A stretch of DNA of 64,000 bases from Agromyces sp. H17E-10 (GCF_022919715.1 NZ_CP095042.1:2294001-2358000); one strand, 5' to 3'. Shown: positions 41,062 to 49,860, numbered from the stretch's first letter. Made by a program: numbers and translations. Notes: generated by a model not told the origin, from the letters alone.

Positions 41062-42489
41062 TCACGCCCCGGTGAAGACGAGCCAGAGCAGCAGGCCGTT
41101 GAGCGTGATGAGGAACACCGACGAGGCGATGCCGGCCGCGGTCGTCGCCCAGTGGTTGCGCCAGCGTCCGAGCACGCCGGTCCTTGCGGTGAGCGAGACG
41201 AGCGGGATGAGCGCGAACGGGATGCCGAACGACAGCACGACCTGACTGAGCACGAGAGCGAGGGTCGGGTCGAAGCCGAGCCAGAGGATGAGCAACGCGG
41301 GGACGAGGGTCACGAGCCGCCGTGCGATGAGCGGCACCCGCACGTGCAGGAGCCCGTGCATGATCTCGGCGCCGGCATACGCGCCGACCGAGGTCGAGGC
41401 GAGCCCCGAGGCGAGCAGGCCCACCGCGAAGAGCGTCGCGATGGCGGGACCGAGTGCCGTGTCGAGCGCGGCGTACGCGCCCTCGAGGCTGTCGGTGCCG
41501 GCGACCCCGGCGAGGTTCACGGCCGCGAGCAGCAGGATGCAGAGGTTCACGGTGCCCGCGATCGCCATCGCGATCGACACGTCCCAGCGGGTCGCGCGCA
41601 CGAGCAGGTCGGTCGGCACGTGCGTCGCGGTGCCGGGGAGGAGTTCGGGCGAGGTATCCGCCCCGTGCCGGATGCCGAACCCGCCCGGTCGCGGGGGCCG
41701 CGAGGCCTGCGGGACCTGCGCGGCTCGCGGACCCTGCGGGACCTGCGTACCGACCCGCTTCGCGAAGCGGTCGCGCGAGAGCGCCGAGTGCGCGTAGATC
41801 GCGTGCGGCATGATCGTCGCGCCGAGGATCGACGCAGCGAGGAGGACCGAGCCTGCGTCGGCGAAACGCGGCACGAGACCGCCGACGAGTCCGGCGGGGT
41901 CGGGCGGCGCGACGAAGACGCCGACGGTGAACCCGATCGTGATGATCGCGAGCAGCCCCATGATCACGAACTCGAACGTGCGCGGGCCGCGACGCGACTG
42001 CAGCACGAGCAACGCGATCGACACGGCGCCCGTGATGAGCCCGCCCCAGACGAGTGGCACGCCGAAGAGCAGGTTGAGCGCCACGGCGCCGCCGATCACC
42101 TCGGCGAGATCGGTCGCCATGGCGACGATCTCGGCCTGCAGCCAGTACGCCCGCCGACCCCACCGGTTGCGGATGCGGCCGCCGAGCACCTCGGGGAGGC
42201 TGCGCCCCGTGACGATGCCGAGCTTCGCCGACAGGTACTGGATGAGCCACGCCATCACGTTGCCGAGCACGACGACCCAGACGAGCAGGTACCCGTACTG
42301 GGCGCCCGCGGTCATGTTGCTCGCGACGTTGCCGGGATCGAGGTAGGCGACACCGGCGACGAGGGCCGGCCCGATCAGCCAGGCGACATGCGGCAGGGAT
42401 GCCTCGCCACGACGCCGCCCGCCCCGACTCGGGTTCTCGGGGCGGACGGTGGTCGTGGGCTCGGTCTCGTCGTCGAGCGTTTTCGGCAT
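41062..42489 (-). CDS. mntH: NRAMP-family Mn2+/Fe2+ transporter
   Basis: 475 residues with 11 predicted membrane helices. Metal-site motifs: GVAYLDPGNVASN (D51-P-G-N54) in helix 1 and ILGATIMPHAIYAHSA (M-P-H) in helix 6. Uses the proton gradient to import Mn2+ or Fe2+. A cytosolic loop after helix 6 is enlarged by ~50 residues with a QVPQGPRAAQVPQASR repeat, unusual for the family. The ATG at 42489 lies inside a palindrome and 6 nt after TATCTT, so the mRNA is probably leaderless and controlled by the MntR homologue at 38445. Confidence 0.93.
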   Translation of the reverse strand: MPKTLDDETEPTTTVRPENPSRGGRRRGEASLPHVAWLIGPALVAGVAYLDPGNVASNMTAGAQYGYLLVWVVVLGNVMAWLIQYLSAKLGIVTGRSLPEVLGGRIRNRWGRRAYWLQAEIVAMATDLAEVIGGAVALNLLFGVPLVWGGLITGAVSIALLVLQSRRGPRTFEFVIMGLLAIITIGFTVGVFVAPPDPAGLVGGLVPRFADAGSVLLAASILGATIMPHAIYAHSALSRDRFAKRVGTQVPQGPRAAQVPQASRPPRPGGFGIRHGADTSPELLPGTATHVPTDLLVRATRWDVSIAMAIAGTVNLCILLLAAVNLAGVAGTDSLEGAYAALDTALGPAIATLFAVGLLASGLASTSVGAYAGAEIMHGLLHVRVPLIARRLVTLVPALLILWLGFDPTLALVLSQVVLSFGIPFALIPLVSLTARTGVLGRWRNHWATTAAGIASSVFLITLNGLLLWLVFTGA

Positions 42490-42497
42490 ACCTAAAA
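42480..42497. promoter_or_regulatory. Candidate MntR operator 1 over the mntH start codon
   Basis: TTTTCGGCATACCTAAAA: 7 of 9 base pairs symmetrical (TTTT-GG-AT-CC-AAAA). The TTTAGGT half-site resembles DtxR/MntR-family boxes. It covers the start codon (42487-42489) and touches the -10 hexamer, so binding would block transcription start. Confidence 0.7.
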
Positions 42498-42501
42498 GAT
42501 A
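42496..42501 (-). promoter_or_regulatory. -10 hexamer TATCTT of mntH
   Basis: TATCTT on the minus strand, 6 nt before the ATG; flanked by the two palindromes. Confidence 0.65.
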
Positions 42502-42507
42502 GCAAGA

Positions 42508-42523
42508 TTTCGGTGGACCGAAA
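42508..42523. promoter_or_regulatory. Candidate MntR operator 2 upstream of mntH
   Basis: TTTCGGT-GG-ACCGAAA: perfect 7-bp inverted repeat with 2-bp spacer. It shares TTTCGG and its flanking A/T with operator 1, centre-to-centre 27 bp, and lies over the -35/spacer region. Confidence 0.65.
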
Positions 42524-42649
42524 ACTGTGATCGAGAATCCGCGGGGATGGCCGGTGCCGGTCCGACAACGGCGCGCGGTTTTGTGACACAAAGCGCCTGG
42601 ACGCTCCGAAATCTCTGTCGGATCGATACTCTGGTGCCGCTCACGCCTC

Positions 42650-45484
42650 GTGGGTCGATCGGCGGGTGCGTTGACCTCATCTTCAACTCCTTCAGGCCAC
42701 ACCGAACAGACGGTCTCGGTGCTGGTCTTCGGCGGTATGCGCCTCAGCCGCCCCGAGGCCGATCTCGCGCATCGACCGCCCCGCGAACGCCTGATCCTTG
42801 CGAGCCTCATCGCCGCCCGCGGCAGGACGGTTTCGATCGGCGATCTCGTCGACTCGCTGTGGGGCGACGCGCCGCCGTCGACCGCGGTCAACCAGGTGCA
42901 GCGACACGTGGGCGAGCTGCGACGTCTGCTCCAACCGGAGCTGCCGCCTCGAGCAACCGGCACCGCGGTGCTCGGGGCGGGCGAGGGCTACCGGCTCGAT
43001 ACCGCAGTCGTACGGTCGGACCTCGATCTCGTCGCCGGGCTCTGGGAACAAGCCCGCCGACGTGAAGGTGCCGACGCGTCGTCCCGGTACCTCGAGGCGC
43101 TCGGGCTGGCCGCCGGATCGCCGTTCAGCGGACTCGGGTGGGAGACGCTGGCGCGACCTGCGTTCGCCGCGATCGAGCGGGACCGGGTCGCCCTCGCGAT
43201 CGATGCAGCCGACTGCGCGCTCGAGCTCCGCAATCCGTCAGCCTTGACGGCCGCGATCGAGCGGGTCGCGACCGACGCGCCCCTCGACGAGCGCCTGCAG
43301 GCCCGGCTCGTCACCCTGCTCGCCCGCAGTGGCCGCCGCGCTGACGCGATCGCGGTGTACGACGTCGCCAGACGGCGCCTCTGGCGGGAGCTGTCCATCG
43401 CTCCGAGCGCCGAGCTGCAGGCCGCGGTCGACGACGTCCTGAGCGGCGACGAACGAGATGCGACCGGTGCGAACGTTCCGCGGAGGCTTCCGCTCGCGCC
43501 GGCTGCGGTCGTCGACCGGCCTGGCATCCGTGATCTGCTCGAGGAGACCACGGCGGCCGCGCTGCGCGGCGAGCCCGCCATCCTCGCGATCAGCGGCATG
43601 GCCGGAATCGGCAAGACGACGCTCGCGGTGCAATGGGCCCACGCGGTCGCCGACCGGTTCCCCGACGGGCAGTTGTTCATCAACCTGCGGGGGTACGCGC
43701 CGCCGGGCGAGGCATTGTCCGACACGGAGGCGCTCGGGCAGTTGCTGGCCGACCTCGGCGGGTCCGTCGCGGGCATCCAGGGCGGCGACGCGCCGTTGAG
43801 AGAGGCGTATCGCCGCGCCATCGGTGGAAGACGGATGGTCCTGGTGATCGACAATGCCGCTGACGCCGACCAGGCACGATCACTGCTGCCCGGGGTCCCG
43901 GGGTGCCTCGTGATCATCACGAGTCGAACGCACCTCCTGGGCATGGTGGTCCAAGACGGGGCGGTGCCCGTACCGTTGCGCCGGCTGACCGACGAGGAGT
44001 CGAGGCGCCTCCTGGCCAGAAGGCTGGGGGAGACCCGCATGCAGTCGGATCCGGCGTCGATCGATTCGATCGTCGCATCCTGCGGTGGCCTGCCCCTGGC
44101 GCTCGCCCTCGCCGCAGCCTCGGCGGCCGGTTCTCGCGAGGCGATGCAGGAGGTGGCCGACGGGCTCTCGGCCGCGGCATCCGCGCTCGACGTCCTCTCG
44201 CTCGACGCGGACAACGACCTGAGATCGACGTTCGAATGGTCGTATCGCGAGCTGTCGGAGGACGCCGCCCGGTTGTTCCGGCTGGCCTCCGTGCACCCCG
44301 GCGTCACCCACCCACGCGCCGCGCTCGCGAGTATCGCGGAATTCGACCTTGCTCGCACCTCGGCGACGCTCGCCGAACTCGTCGGCGCGAACATGTTCGT
44401 GGCCGTCGCGAAGGGCGAGTTCGCCGTGCACGACCTGCTCCGCGCATACGCCCACGAGCTGGCTGCCGGCACCGATGAACGAGTGGACGCGCAACGACGA
44501 CTCGTCGGACATTACGTCCACATGACGCGACGCGCCTACCTGGCCTTCGGCAGGCCGGCCGTCGTCGATGTGGAGTCACCAGCACCGGTGGCGGAGGCGA
44601 TCACCGGCTTCGAGTCATCAGATGACGCCGTCCGATGGTACCTCGCGGAGCGGAAGGCCGTGCTCGAGACGTTCGGCGTCGCGCTTCAACTCGGCCTCGA
44701 CCGCGAGGCTGCGCTGATCGCACTGGATTGGCGACCCATACGTCAGGCGGTGGACGCCCCGTCCGTGATGATCGACGCGATCGCGCAGGCCACCGAGGCG
44801 GCCGAGCGGTGCGGAGACGAGCGCCTCGAGGTCGAGCTCCGACGGGATCTCGCAGTGAACCTGGGGATGAGCGGGGACGAAGCGGAAGCGGAGCGCCACT
44901 TCGAGTTGGTGCTCGCGACCTATCGCGCCTGGGGCGACCACGTGGGCGAGTCGAACACGCTCCGTAACCTCGGGCATATCCGGGCGGATCCGTCGATCCG
45001 ATTGGCGCTGACCAGGGAGTCCGTTGCGGCTGCTCGCCGGTCGGGACGATCCGACATCCTCGCGATCTCGCTCGTCACCCACGCCTACGCTGTGCTGGTC
45101 CTCGGCACCACCGACGAACTGGCCGCACTCACCGCCGAGGCGGGGCAGCACGTGGCCGCGTCCAAGTCGGACTACCTGGCTCCGTACGTGGCGGTCTACC
45201 AGGCGATGGTCCACGCCAGGCGGCGAGAGTTCGCCGAAGCCCTCGAACTCGTCGAGACCACGCGTGACTCGCTCGACGTGATGGTCCAGGCGTACCGCGC
45301 GATGGTGACGGCGATCGCCGCCGCGGGAGCCGGCCACCGAGATCAGGCATACGAGGCGAGCGAACGGTTCGATCGCCTCGTGCGCGACCACGAGGACTTC
45401 ATGACGAAGGACTACGAGACGGGGATCCTGCGGCCCTGGATCCGCGACGCGCTCGCCGAGATGGAGCGCCGCCCGGCCTCCTGA
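42650..45484 (+). CDS. SARP-type transcriptional regulator (AfsR-like: winged helix + BTAD + NB-ARC)
   Basis: Up to 944 residues. ~22-115 OmpR/SARP winged helix (LIAARGRTVSIGDLVDSLWGDAPPSTAVNQVQRHVGELRRLL); ~120-265 bacterial transcriptional activation domain; ~290-560 NB-ARC NTPase with Walker A GMAGIGKTT (316-324), Walker B MVLVIDN (~396-402) and GLPLAL; ~600-944 helical TPR-like repeats. AfsR-type proteins bind DNA as ATP-dependent activators of secondary metabolism or stress genes. No Shine-Dalgarno marks the GTG at 42650; a TTG at 42671 or GTG at 42719 are alternatives, so the first 20-30 residues are uncertain. Followed by an ECF sigma gene. Confidence 0.9.
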   Translation: MGRSAGALTSSSTPSGHTEQTVSVLVFGGMRLSRPEADLAHRPPRERLILASLIAARGRTVSIGDLVDSLWGDAPPSTAVNQVQRHVGELRRLLQPELPPRATGTAVLGAGEGYRLDTAVVRSDLDLVAGLWEQARRREGADASSRYLEALGLAAGSPFSGLGWETLARPAFAAIERDRVALAIDAADCALELRNPSALTAAIERVATDAPLDERLQARLVTLLARSGRRADAIAVYDVARRRLWRELSIAPSAELQAAVDDVLSGDERDATGANVPRRLPLAPAAVVDRPGIRDLLEETTAAALRGEPAILAISGMAGIGKTTLAVQWAHAVADRFPDGQLFINLRGYAPPGEALSDTEALGQLLADLGGSVAGIQGGDAPLREAYRRAIGGRRMVLVIDNAADADQARSLLPGVPGCLVIITSRTHLLGMVVQDGAVPVPLRRLTDEESRRLLARRLGETRMQSDPASIDSIVASCGGLPLALALAAASAAGSREAMQEVADGLSAAASALDVLSLDADNDLRSTFEWSYRELSEDAARLFRLASVHPGVTHPRAALASIAEFDLARTSATLAELVGANMFVAVAKGEFAVHDLLRAYAHELAAGTDERVDAQRRLVGHYVHMTRRAYLAFGRPAVVDVESPAPVAEAITGFESSDDAVRWYLAERKAVLETFGVALQLGLDREAALIALDWRPIRQAVDAPSVMIDAIAQATEAAERCGDERLEVELRRDLAVNLGMSGDEAEAERHFELVLATYRAWGDHVGESNTLRNLGHIRADPSIRLALTRESVAAARRSGRSDILAISLVTHAYAVLVLGTTDELAALTAEAGQHVAASKSDYLAPYVAVYQAMVHARRREFAEALELVETTRDSLDVMVQAYRAMVTAIAAAGAGHRDQAYEASERFDRLVRDHEDFMTKDYETGILRPWIRDALAEMERRPAS

Positions 45485-45511
45485 GGTTTGTGCATCCGCC
45501 TGCGCTTCGCA

Positions 45512-45526
45512 TGCACTGGCAGTGCA
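45512..45526. promoter_or_regulatory. Palindrome TGCACT-GGC-AGTGCA upstream of the sigma factor gene
   Basis: Perfect 6-bp arms with 3-bp spacer in the 77-bp gap between the SARP gene and the ECF sigma gene. Either a small hairpin or an operator; undecided. Confidence 0.4.
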
Positions 45527-45561
45527 CTCGTGCTGCACGCCCTCCCGATTGTGTGTGATCC

Positions 45562-46191
45562 ATGGGATCAACCGCACTCGCCCCGGCGCTCGACGCCGAT
45601 TCCGGACTGACGGTCTTCATCGAGGGTCGACGCCGGCTCTTCGGCATCGCGTACCGCATCCTCGGCAGCGCCGCCGAAGCCGAGGACGTCGTGCAGGACG
45701 TGTGGCTGCGCTGGCAGCTGTGCGACCGCGCCCGCGTGCGCGAGCCGATGGCGTTTCTGGCCACCACCACGACGCGCGCGGCGATCAACGTGCTGCAGAG
45801 CGCGCGGTTCCGCCACGAGACATGCGTGGAGCCGTTGCCCGTCGAGCAGGCGGCGAGAGCCGGCGACCCCGGCGCCGCGGTCGAGCACGCGGAGGCGCTC
45901 GAACTGGCGACGTACCTCATGCTCGAGCGGCTCACTCCGGCTGAGCGTGCGGCCTTCGTGCTGCGGGTGGGGTTCGACTACCCCTACACGCGCATCGCCG
46001 CCGTCATCGAGACGACCGAGGTCGCCGCGCGGCAACTCGTCAGTCGTGCTCGCAAGCACCTCGCAGTCGCCCGCGAATGCGTCGTCGATCCGGAAGTCCA
46101 TCGGCGACTTCTCCGCGCCCTCCGGAACGCCGCCCGCGGCGGTGACGCGACCGCACTCGAGGTCGCGCTCACCCGGCTCTCGCCTGCGTGA
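45562..46191 (+). CDS. ECF (extracytoplasmic function) RNA polymerase sigma factor
   Basis: 209 residues. Region 2: RRRLFGIAYRILGSAAEAEDVVQDVWLRW with the conserved DVVQDVWLRW. Region 4: LERLTPAERAAFVLRVGFDYPYTRIAAVIETTEVAARQLVSRARKHL. This is the SigJ/ECF41-like sequence type, but those usually carry a ~100-residue SnoaL-like C-terminal domain that is absent here; only ~25 residues follow region 4. No anti-sigma factor gene is adjacent. The last 23 bp overlap the 3' end of the convergent hydrolase gene. Confidence 0.9.
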   Translation: MGSTALAPALDADSGLTVFIEGRRRLFGIAYRILGSAAEAEDVVQDVWLRWQLCDRARVREPMAFLATTTTRAAINVLQSARFRHETCVEPLPVEQAARAGDPGAAVEHAEALELATYLMLERLTPAERAAFVLRVGFDYPYTRIAAVIETTEVAARQLVSRARKHLAVARECVVDPEVHRRLLRALRNAARGGDATALEVALTRLSPA

Positions 46192-47122
46192 TCCGGCCGA
46201 GCCGTCCTGCCGCGAGCGCCGCTGCGCTGCGGATCGCGTCGACGAACTCGAGCGGCGCCTCCTGCGGGAGATTGTGGCCGGCGTGCGCGACCTGTCGATG
46301 CTCGTACGGGCCGACGAACCGCGCGCCTGCAGCCGTGGCGTCGCGCGCAGGGAAGTTGCCGTCGGCGAGCCCGTCGAGTGAGATCGTCGGCACGGCGATC
46401 GAGGGAAGCAGCGCCAGTTGCGCCTCCATGCGGGCGTACTCCGGTGCGCCGGGCGCGTGGAAGAGCCGGTGCCGATAGGAGTGGATCACGACGTCGACGA
46501 AATCGGGGTTGTCGAATGATGCGGCAGCACGACCGAACTCGGCGTCGCTGAACTGCCATTCGGGGGAGTTCCGGCGCCAGATCACCTCTGCGATGCCGTC
46601 ACGGTTCTCGGTCAGCCCGGCACGGCCGCGCTCGGTGAGGAAGTAGAAGAAGTACCAGAACCCGGCTTCGAGGTCCGGGCGAATGGGTCGCATCGACGTG
46701 TTGATGTCCTGGATGAGGTAGCCGTTCACGGAGACGAGTGCGGTGACACGCTCTGGTCGGAGCGCGGCGACGACGCACGCGGCCCGCCCGCCCCAGTCGT
46801 ATCCCGCGAGGATCGCCTGCGGGATGCGGAGGGCATCCAAGAGCTCGATCACGTCCTGCCCCAACGCGGCCTGCTGCCCGCTGCGCGGCACGGAGGTGTC
46901 GAGGAACCGGGTGTCGCCGTGGCCGCGCAGGTAGGGCACGATGACGCGGAAGCCGACGTCGGCGAGAGCCGGTGCCACCTCGACGTAACTGTGGACGTCG
47001 TAGGGGAACCCGTGCAACAACAGCACCGGCGGGCCGTCGACCGGCCCAGCCTCGAAGTAGGCGACGTCGAGGTGCGTCGTCTCGACGTGTCGCAGCGGCT
47101 CGAGCCGGCGTGTTGCGCCCAT
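46169..47122 (-). CDS. Alpha/beta hydrolase, epoxide hydrolase/dehalogenase-like
   Basis: 317 residues. LLLHGFPYDVHSY oxyanion motif, nucleophile Asp109 in AGYDWGGRAACVVA (Asp, not Ser, points to the epoxide hydrolase/haloalkane dehalogenase branch), cap domain with FWYFFYFLTERGRAGL, and catalytic His ~283 in AHAGHNLPQ. GAGGAG Shine-Dalgarno before the ATG at 47122. Divergent from the esterase gene at 47363. The substrate is unknown; together with the esterase, SDR and other hydrolase it suggests a small catabolic or detoxifying island. Confidence 0.88.
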   Translation of the reverse strand: MGATRRLEPLRHVETTHLDVAYFEAGPVDGPPVLLLHGFPYDVHSYVEVAPALADVGFRVIVPYLRGHGDTRFLDTSVPRSGQQAALGQDVIELLDALRIPQAILAGYDWGGRAACVVAALRPERVTALVSVNGYLIQDINTSMRPIRPDLEAGFWYFFYFLTERGRAGLTENRDGIAEVIWRRNSPEWQFSDAEFGRAAASFDNPDFVDVVIHSYRHRLFHAPGAPEYARMEAQLALLPSIAVPTISLDGLADGNFPARDATAAGARFVGPYEHRQVAHAGHNLPQEAPLEFVDAIRSAAALAAGRLGRITQARAG

Positions 47123-47362
47123 GGGTGTTCTCCTCGTTGCTCCGAGATTCGGGCCTCGGTGGTCGTGGCGGGCCCGCGGGTCCCGGACGGGACCTCGCAC
47201 GAGCTTCGACCGGGCAGGGCGCGCGGTCGTGACGCCCGATGGCCGAGTCGGGCTGCCCCGGTGCGGACGGCGTCACAGTGCGACATGCCGCCCGGTCGTA
47301 GAGGGCAGGAGCATCCGTCGGATGCCCTCCCTCGGAACGACTCCACATGAAAGGTACCGATC

Positions 47363-48313
47363 ATGAATACGCACATCCTCGACAGCGAGGCGCAGGCGAT
47401 CGCCGATGCGACCGCGACACCCCCGTTCCTCTACCAGCTCGGCCCGGACGGCGCCCGGAAGGTCCTCGACGACCTCCAGTCGGCGCCGATCACGAAGCCC
47501 GACGTCGACGAGGAGTGGATCACCCTACCGGCCGCCGTCGGTGACGTGCGGGTGCGGATCGTCAAGCCGATCGGCTCGACCGGGCTGCTGCCGACCATCC
47601 TCTACATCCACGGCGGCGGCTGGGTCATCGGCAACGCCGCAACGCACGACCGGCTCGTGCGCGAGCTCGCCGTCGGAGTCGACGCCGCGGTGGTCTTCGT
47701 CGAGTACGACCGCTCTCCGGAGGCGAAGTATCCGGTCGCTGTCGAGCAGGCCTATGCCACCGCTCGGTGGATCACGAGCTCCGGTGCCGAGAACGGCCTC
47801 GACGCGACCCGTCTCGCCGTGGCGGGCGACTCGGTCGGCGGGAACATGACCGCGGCGGTCACGATCCTCGCGAAGCAGCGCGGCGACGTGTCGTTCGTGC
47901 ATCAGTCGCTCTACTACCCCGTGACGGATGCCGCGCAGGACACCGACAGCTACCGCGAGTTCGCCGACGGCCCGTACCTGACCGCGGCCGCCATGGCCTG
48001 GTTCTGGGACAACTACCTGCCGGAGGTCGCGAAGCGGAGCGAGATCACGGCCTCGCCGCTGCGTGCGACGCGCGAACAGCTGTCGGGCCTCCCGGAGGCG
48101 TTCCTCATCACCGACGAGAACGACGTGCTCCGCGACGAGGGCGAGGCCTATGCGCGACGCCTCTCGGACGCCGGTGTCCGCACGACGAGCGTGCGGTACA
48201 ACGGGACCCTGCACGACTTCATGATGCTGAACCCTCTCCGGACGTCGCCCGCCGTCACGGCGGCTGTCGAGCAGTCGGTGCACGTGCTCCGGAAGGCCCT
48301 CGGCCGGGCCTGA
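47363..48313 (+). CDS. Hormone-sensitive-lipase family alpha/beta hydrolase (esterase)
   Basis: 316 residues. The HSL oxyanion motif HGGG at 83-86 (YIHGGGWVIG), the nucleophile S157 in VAGDSVGGNM, an acid residue in FLITDENDVLRDEG and His in GTLHDFMMLN complete the triad. Such enzymes hydrolyse short-chain or aryl esters in the cytoplasm. No strong Shine-Dalgarno (AAAGGT lies ~10 nt upstream). Ends before a strong hairpin shared with the convergent GNAT gene. Confidence 0.9.
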   Translation: MNTHILDSEAQAIADATATPPFLYQLGPDGARKVLDDLQSAPITKPDVDEEWITLPAAVGDVRVRIVKPIGSTGLLPTILYIHGGGWVIGNAATHDRLVRELAVGVDAAVVFVEYDRSPEAKYPVAVEQAYATARWITSSGAENGLDATRLAVAGDSVGGNMTAAVTILAKQRGDVSFVHQSLYYPVTDAAQDTDSYREFADGPYLTAAAMAWFWDNYLPEVAKRSEITASPLRATREQLSGLPEAFLITDENDVLRDEGEAYARRLSDAGVRTTSVRYNGTLHDFMMLNPLRTSPAVTAAVEQSVHVLRKALGRA

Positions 48314-48323
48314 TCATGGTCGG

Positions 48324-48357
48324 TCGACCCGGTGGGCGAACGTGCCCACCGGGTCGA
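48324..48357. terminator. Bidirectional hairpin terminator between esterase and GNAT genes
   Basis: Perfect 14-bp stem: TCGACCCGGTGGGC (48324-48337) with GCCCACCGGGTCGA (48344-48357), loop GAACGT. Located 11 bp after the esterase stop and 22 bp after the convergent GNAT stop. Confidence 0.8.
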
Positions 48358-48378
48358 GCGGTTCCACTTCAGTGGAGC

Positions 48379-48837
48379 TCACACCTCGAGATGCTCCCGC
48401 CCCGTCACGACCAGATCCGCGTACTGGGGGTTCCGGGCGATGAACGCCGCGACGACGGGACACCGCACGGTGAGGGGCAGCCCTCGTTCGCGGAGGTCGT
48501 CGAGCGCGTCGGCGATGAGGTCGGCTGCGATGCCGCGCCCGCGGAACTCGGGTGCGACCGTCGTCGTGAGCACGATGATGCGGTCGCCCACGACGTCGTA
48601 GCGGAAGGTCGCGATCTGCCTGCCGGAGATGATCGCGGCGTAGACCTGCTGGTCGGCGTGATGGAGCACCCTGACCTCCGAGTCGGCGTCCGCCGACGGC
48701 CGATCGACCTCGCGGACGTCGCGGGTGGTCGCCTCGTCGACGACGGCCACGGTGCCTTCGTCGAGGAAGCCGTTGCCATCGGGATACCCGGCCGAATCGG
48801 GGTACTCGACCGGCCTGACGTCGTTGCCTGCGTTCAT
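48379..48837 (-). CDS. GNAT-family N-acetyltransferase (YjdJ/GCN5-like, small type)
   Basis: About 152 residues. The C-terminal ~95 residues match the small GNAT type found in YjdJ-like proteins: VRVLHHADQQVYAAIISGRQIATFRYDVVGDRIIVLTTTVAPEFRGRGIAADLIADALDDLRERGLPLTVRCPVVAAFIARNPQYADLV, with the acetyl-CoA loop RGRGIA and the PQYADLV ending. The N-terminal ~50 residues are acidic and unrelated. The ATG at 48837 has GAGGA 4 nt upstream; a TTG 24 nt further upstream is the alternative. Substrate unknown. Confidence 0.83.
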   Translation of the reverse strand: MNAGNDVRPVEYPDSAGYPDGNGFLDEGTVAVVDEATTRDVREVDRPSADADSEVRVLHHADQQVYAAIISGRQIATFRYDVVGDRIIVLTTTVAPEFRGRGIAADLIADALDDLRERGLPLTVRCPVVAAFIARNPQYADLVVTGREHLEV

Positions 48838-48869
48838 CGCATCCTCACTTCCTTCGGACAACTGGTCTC

Positions 48870-48984
48870 GACAGGGCTCGGCGGCGGGTGGGACCAGCCG
48901 TGATCTGCTTGGCGCTGCCTCCTGGGAAGGCCGCCTGAAACCCGGTACTCCCGCACTTCTCCCACGACTCGGCCGAGCCCTGTC
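48870..48984. repeat. 115-bp region bounded by 13-bp inverted repeats (MITE-like or structured leader)
   Basis: GACAGGGCTCGGC at 48870-48882 is exactly complementary to GCCGAGCCCTGTC at 48972-48984. Inner GTGGGA / TCCCAC segments also pair. It fills much of the divergent 285-bp region between the GNAT and alpha/beta hydrolase genes. No target-site duplication was seen. Confidence 0.6.
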
Positions 48985-49122
48985 ACGAGCGATGACCGAG
49001 CGGACACGGGAGTTGTGACCGAGAGCCGTCGAACCCGCGGGGGCGTCACACCGCGCCGACTCACCCGGTCTCAGCTGGTATCGCGTCCGCAGTCGGCGGG
49101 TGCGGACGAGAAGGGAACAGCC

Positions 49123-49860
49123 ATGTCAGAACAGAATCCGACCGTCGTGCTCGTGCACGGCGCCTTCGCGGAGTCCGCCAGCTGGAACGGCGTCATCGCG
49201 GCGCTGTACGCCGAGGGGGTCACCTCCGTCGCGGTCGCCAATCCGCTTCGCAGCCTCGCGGGCGATGCGGCCTACGTGCGCGACGTGATCGCCTCGATCG
49301 ACGGGCCCGTGGTGCTCGTCGGCCACTCGTACGGCGGTCTCGTGATCAGCGAGGCGTCGGCCGGCAACGATCAGGTCGTGGGGCTCGTGTACGCCGCCGC
49401 GTTCGTGCCGGAGCCCGGCGACAGTGCCTTCTCGCTGTCGGCGAGCGAGCCCGGCTCCACGCTGGGCGACGCGCTCGACGCCCACCCGATCTCGACCGGC
49501 GGTATCGAGTTCGTCATCCGCCGCCCCGTGTTCCGCGAGCAGTTCGCGGCAGATGTCCCCGTGCAGGTCGCCGGCCTGATGGGTGCGACCCAGCGCCCGG
49601 TGACCGAAGCCGCCCTGACCGACGCCGTGCAGGCGTCGAACCCCGGGTGGAAGGACCGCCCGTCCTGGCACGTCTTCGGCAGCGAGGACCGCAACATCCC
49701 CGCCGCGGTGCACCGCGCCGGCGCGGATCGCGCGGGTTCGCGAGGCACGAACGAGATCGCGGGGGCCTCGCACGCCATCAGCGTCTCGCAGCCCGAGGCC
49801 GTGGCCGCGACGATCCTCGACGCGGTTCGCGGCGTGGCCGGCGAGCGAGCGGTCGCGTAG
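49123..49860 (+). CDS. Alpha/beta hydrolase (haloperoxidase/EstC-like small hydrolase)
   Basis: 245 residues. VVLVHGAFAESASWNGVIAAL oxyanion region, nucleophile S69 in LVGHSYGGLVISEA, acid Asp in VFGSEDRNIP and His217 in AGASHAISVSQPE. The subfamily (often called alpha/beta hydrolase or non-heme chloroperoxidase-like) hydrolyses unknown small esters. AAGGGAA lies ~8 nt before the ATG. It is followed by a 63-bp tandem duplication and an SDR gene on the same strand. Confidence 0.9.
   Translation: MSEQNPTVVLVHGAFAESASWNGVIAALYAEGVTSVAVANPLRSLAGDAAYVRDVIASIDGPVVLVGHSYGGLVISEASAGNDQVVGLVYAAAFVPEPGDSAFSLSASEPGSTLGDALDAHPISTGGIEFVIRRPVFREQFAADVPVQVAGLMGATQRPVTEAALTDAVQASNPGWKDRPSWHVFGSEDRNIPAAVHRAGADRAGSRGTNEIAGASHAISVSQPEAVAATILDAVRGVAGERAVA

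Noticed and set aside
48870-48984. Riboswitch upstream of the alpha/beta hydrolase
   Set aside because: No recognisable riboswitch core; only inverted repeats are evident, so recorded as repeat.
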